64,000 nucleotides of DNA from positions 1 to 64,000 of the forward strand of contig JAFUXG010000046.1 of assembly GCA_017470935.1 (NCBI GenBank), written 5' to 3'. Position numbers and translations under genes: made by a program. Source of the DNA: Lachnospiraceae bacterium (GTDB lineage Bacteria > Bacillota > Clostridia > Lachnospirales > Lachnospiraceae). Below the pieces are notes generated by a model. It did no database searches. It was not told where the DNA came from and worked only from the letters and a program-made list of their open reading frames with translations. Shown piece by piece: positions 63,613-64,000 of the stretch; the stretch's first letter is position 1; the number at the start of each line of letters is the position of its first letter.

Positions 63613-64000
63613 ATGTTTGCAGATAGAGCTAAGGTGTTCATACGCTCTGGTAAGGGTGGAGACGGTCATGTCAGCTTCAGACGTGAGTTATATGTTCCTG
63701 CTGGTGGTCCTGATGGCGGAGACGGCGGCAAGGGCGGAGATGTGATCTTTGTTGTTGATGAAGGCCTTAATACCTTAAATGATTTTAGAAATGTTAGAAA
63801 ATACTGTGCTAAGGATGGTGAAGAGGGCGGCAAGAGACGCCAGCATGGTGCAAATGGTGATGACGTGATCTGTAAGGTGCCTCCCGGAACTGTTATCAAG
63901 GATTTTGAGACCGGTAAGGTTATAATGGATATGTCCAATAAGAAGGAGCCTGTAGTTATCCTTAAGGGTGGTAAGGGCGGCAATGGCAATATGCACTACG
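63613..64000 (+). CDS. obg: GTPase Obg, N-terminal part (runs off the window)
   Basis: 129 codons are visible. Obg is an essential GTPase in 50S assembly and stress control. The Obg fold is clear: MFADRAKVFIRSGKGGDGHV, then the glycine-rich GGPDGGDGGKGGD and GGKGGNGN loops of the polyproline-II-like domain. The G domain lies beyond the window edge. AGGAG at 63601 precedes the ATG. It follows the rpmA terminator, as in most Firmicutes (rplU-prp-rpmA-obg). Confidence 0.97.
   Translation, partial: MFADRAKVFIRSGKGGDGHVSFRRELYVPAGGPDGGDGGKGGDVIFVVDEGLNTLNDFRNVRKYCAKDGEEGGKRRQHGANGDDVICKVPPGTVIKDFETGKVIMDMSNKKEPVVILKGGKGGNGNMHY

Overview
The window is chromosomal DNA from a low-G+C, Gram-positive Clostridia-type bacterium, most likely a member of the Lachnospiraceae. 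The reasons are the AT-rich composition, strong GGAGG ribosome binding sites with frequent TTG/GTG starts, PolC-type replicative polymerase, the IspH-ribosomal protein S1 fusion typical of Clostridia, the Prp/N-terminally extended L27 pair, class B sortase, CheR and chemoreceptor genes, and a Na+-pump type biotin-dependent decarboxylase operon. No rRNA, CRISPR array, insertion sequence or intact prophage was seen. Nearly all genes lie on the + strand.

Layout. 0-10.6 kb: an unresolved GC-rich segment at the left edge, tepA and ftsK/spoIIIE, the one-carbon pair fhs-folD, an LprI-domain lipoprotein, rimO and pgsA. 10.7-16.7 kb: a six-gene operon between a good promoter and a terminator. It encodes an acyl-CoA carboxyltransferase, an OadG-like lipoprotein, a biotin carrier, an OadB-type Na+ pump, a 103-aa unknown protein and an OadA-type carboxyltransferase. 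This is the most interesting metabolic unit here. 16.7-18.5 kb: a very AT-rich pair, a membrane protein and an orphan HipA-like kinase. 18.6-25 kb: a BaiN/HI0933 flavoprotein, cmk, ispH-rpsA, cheR and the only large - strand enzyme gene, a YprB-like nuclease. 25.2-34.6 kb: ruvAB, zapA, a U32 peptidase-family tRNA/rRNA hydroxylation protein, a RodA/FtsW plus penicillin-binding protein pair, a Nudix hydrolase and sortase B.

34.6-36.6 kb is the one clearly accessory patch: tRNA-Leu(CAA), a GC-rich block with direct repeats and a copy of the tRNA 3' end, a - strand XRE regulator with a catalytically dead S24 domain, and a lone zinc-finger anti-sigma-like protein. 36.6-45.5 kb: polA, coaE, an FtsA-like ATPase, a diguanylate cyclase and ackA. 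45.5-48.8 kb: DUF177 protein and rpmF (58 aa) from a consensus promoter, then a small membrane protein and a bactofilin with a long Ala/Pro/Glu repeat region. 48.8-59.8 kb: the conserved pyrH-frr-uppS-cdsA-dxr-rseP-ispG-polC run. 59.9-64 kb: tRNA-Glu(CTC), a chemoreceptor, rplU-prp-rpmA and the start of obg.

How genes fit together. ispH, dxr, ispG and uppS supply and use MEP-pathway isoprenoids for the cell wall. RodA/FtsW, PBP, FtsA-like, ZapA, FtsK and bactofilin serve envelope growth and division. Prp lies between the genes for L21 and its substrate L27. Start codons were chosen from ribosome binding sites. All identifications come from reading motifs; no database search was run.
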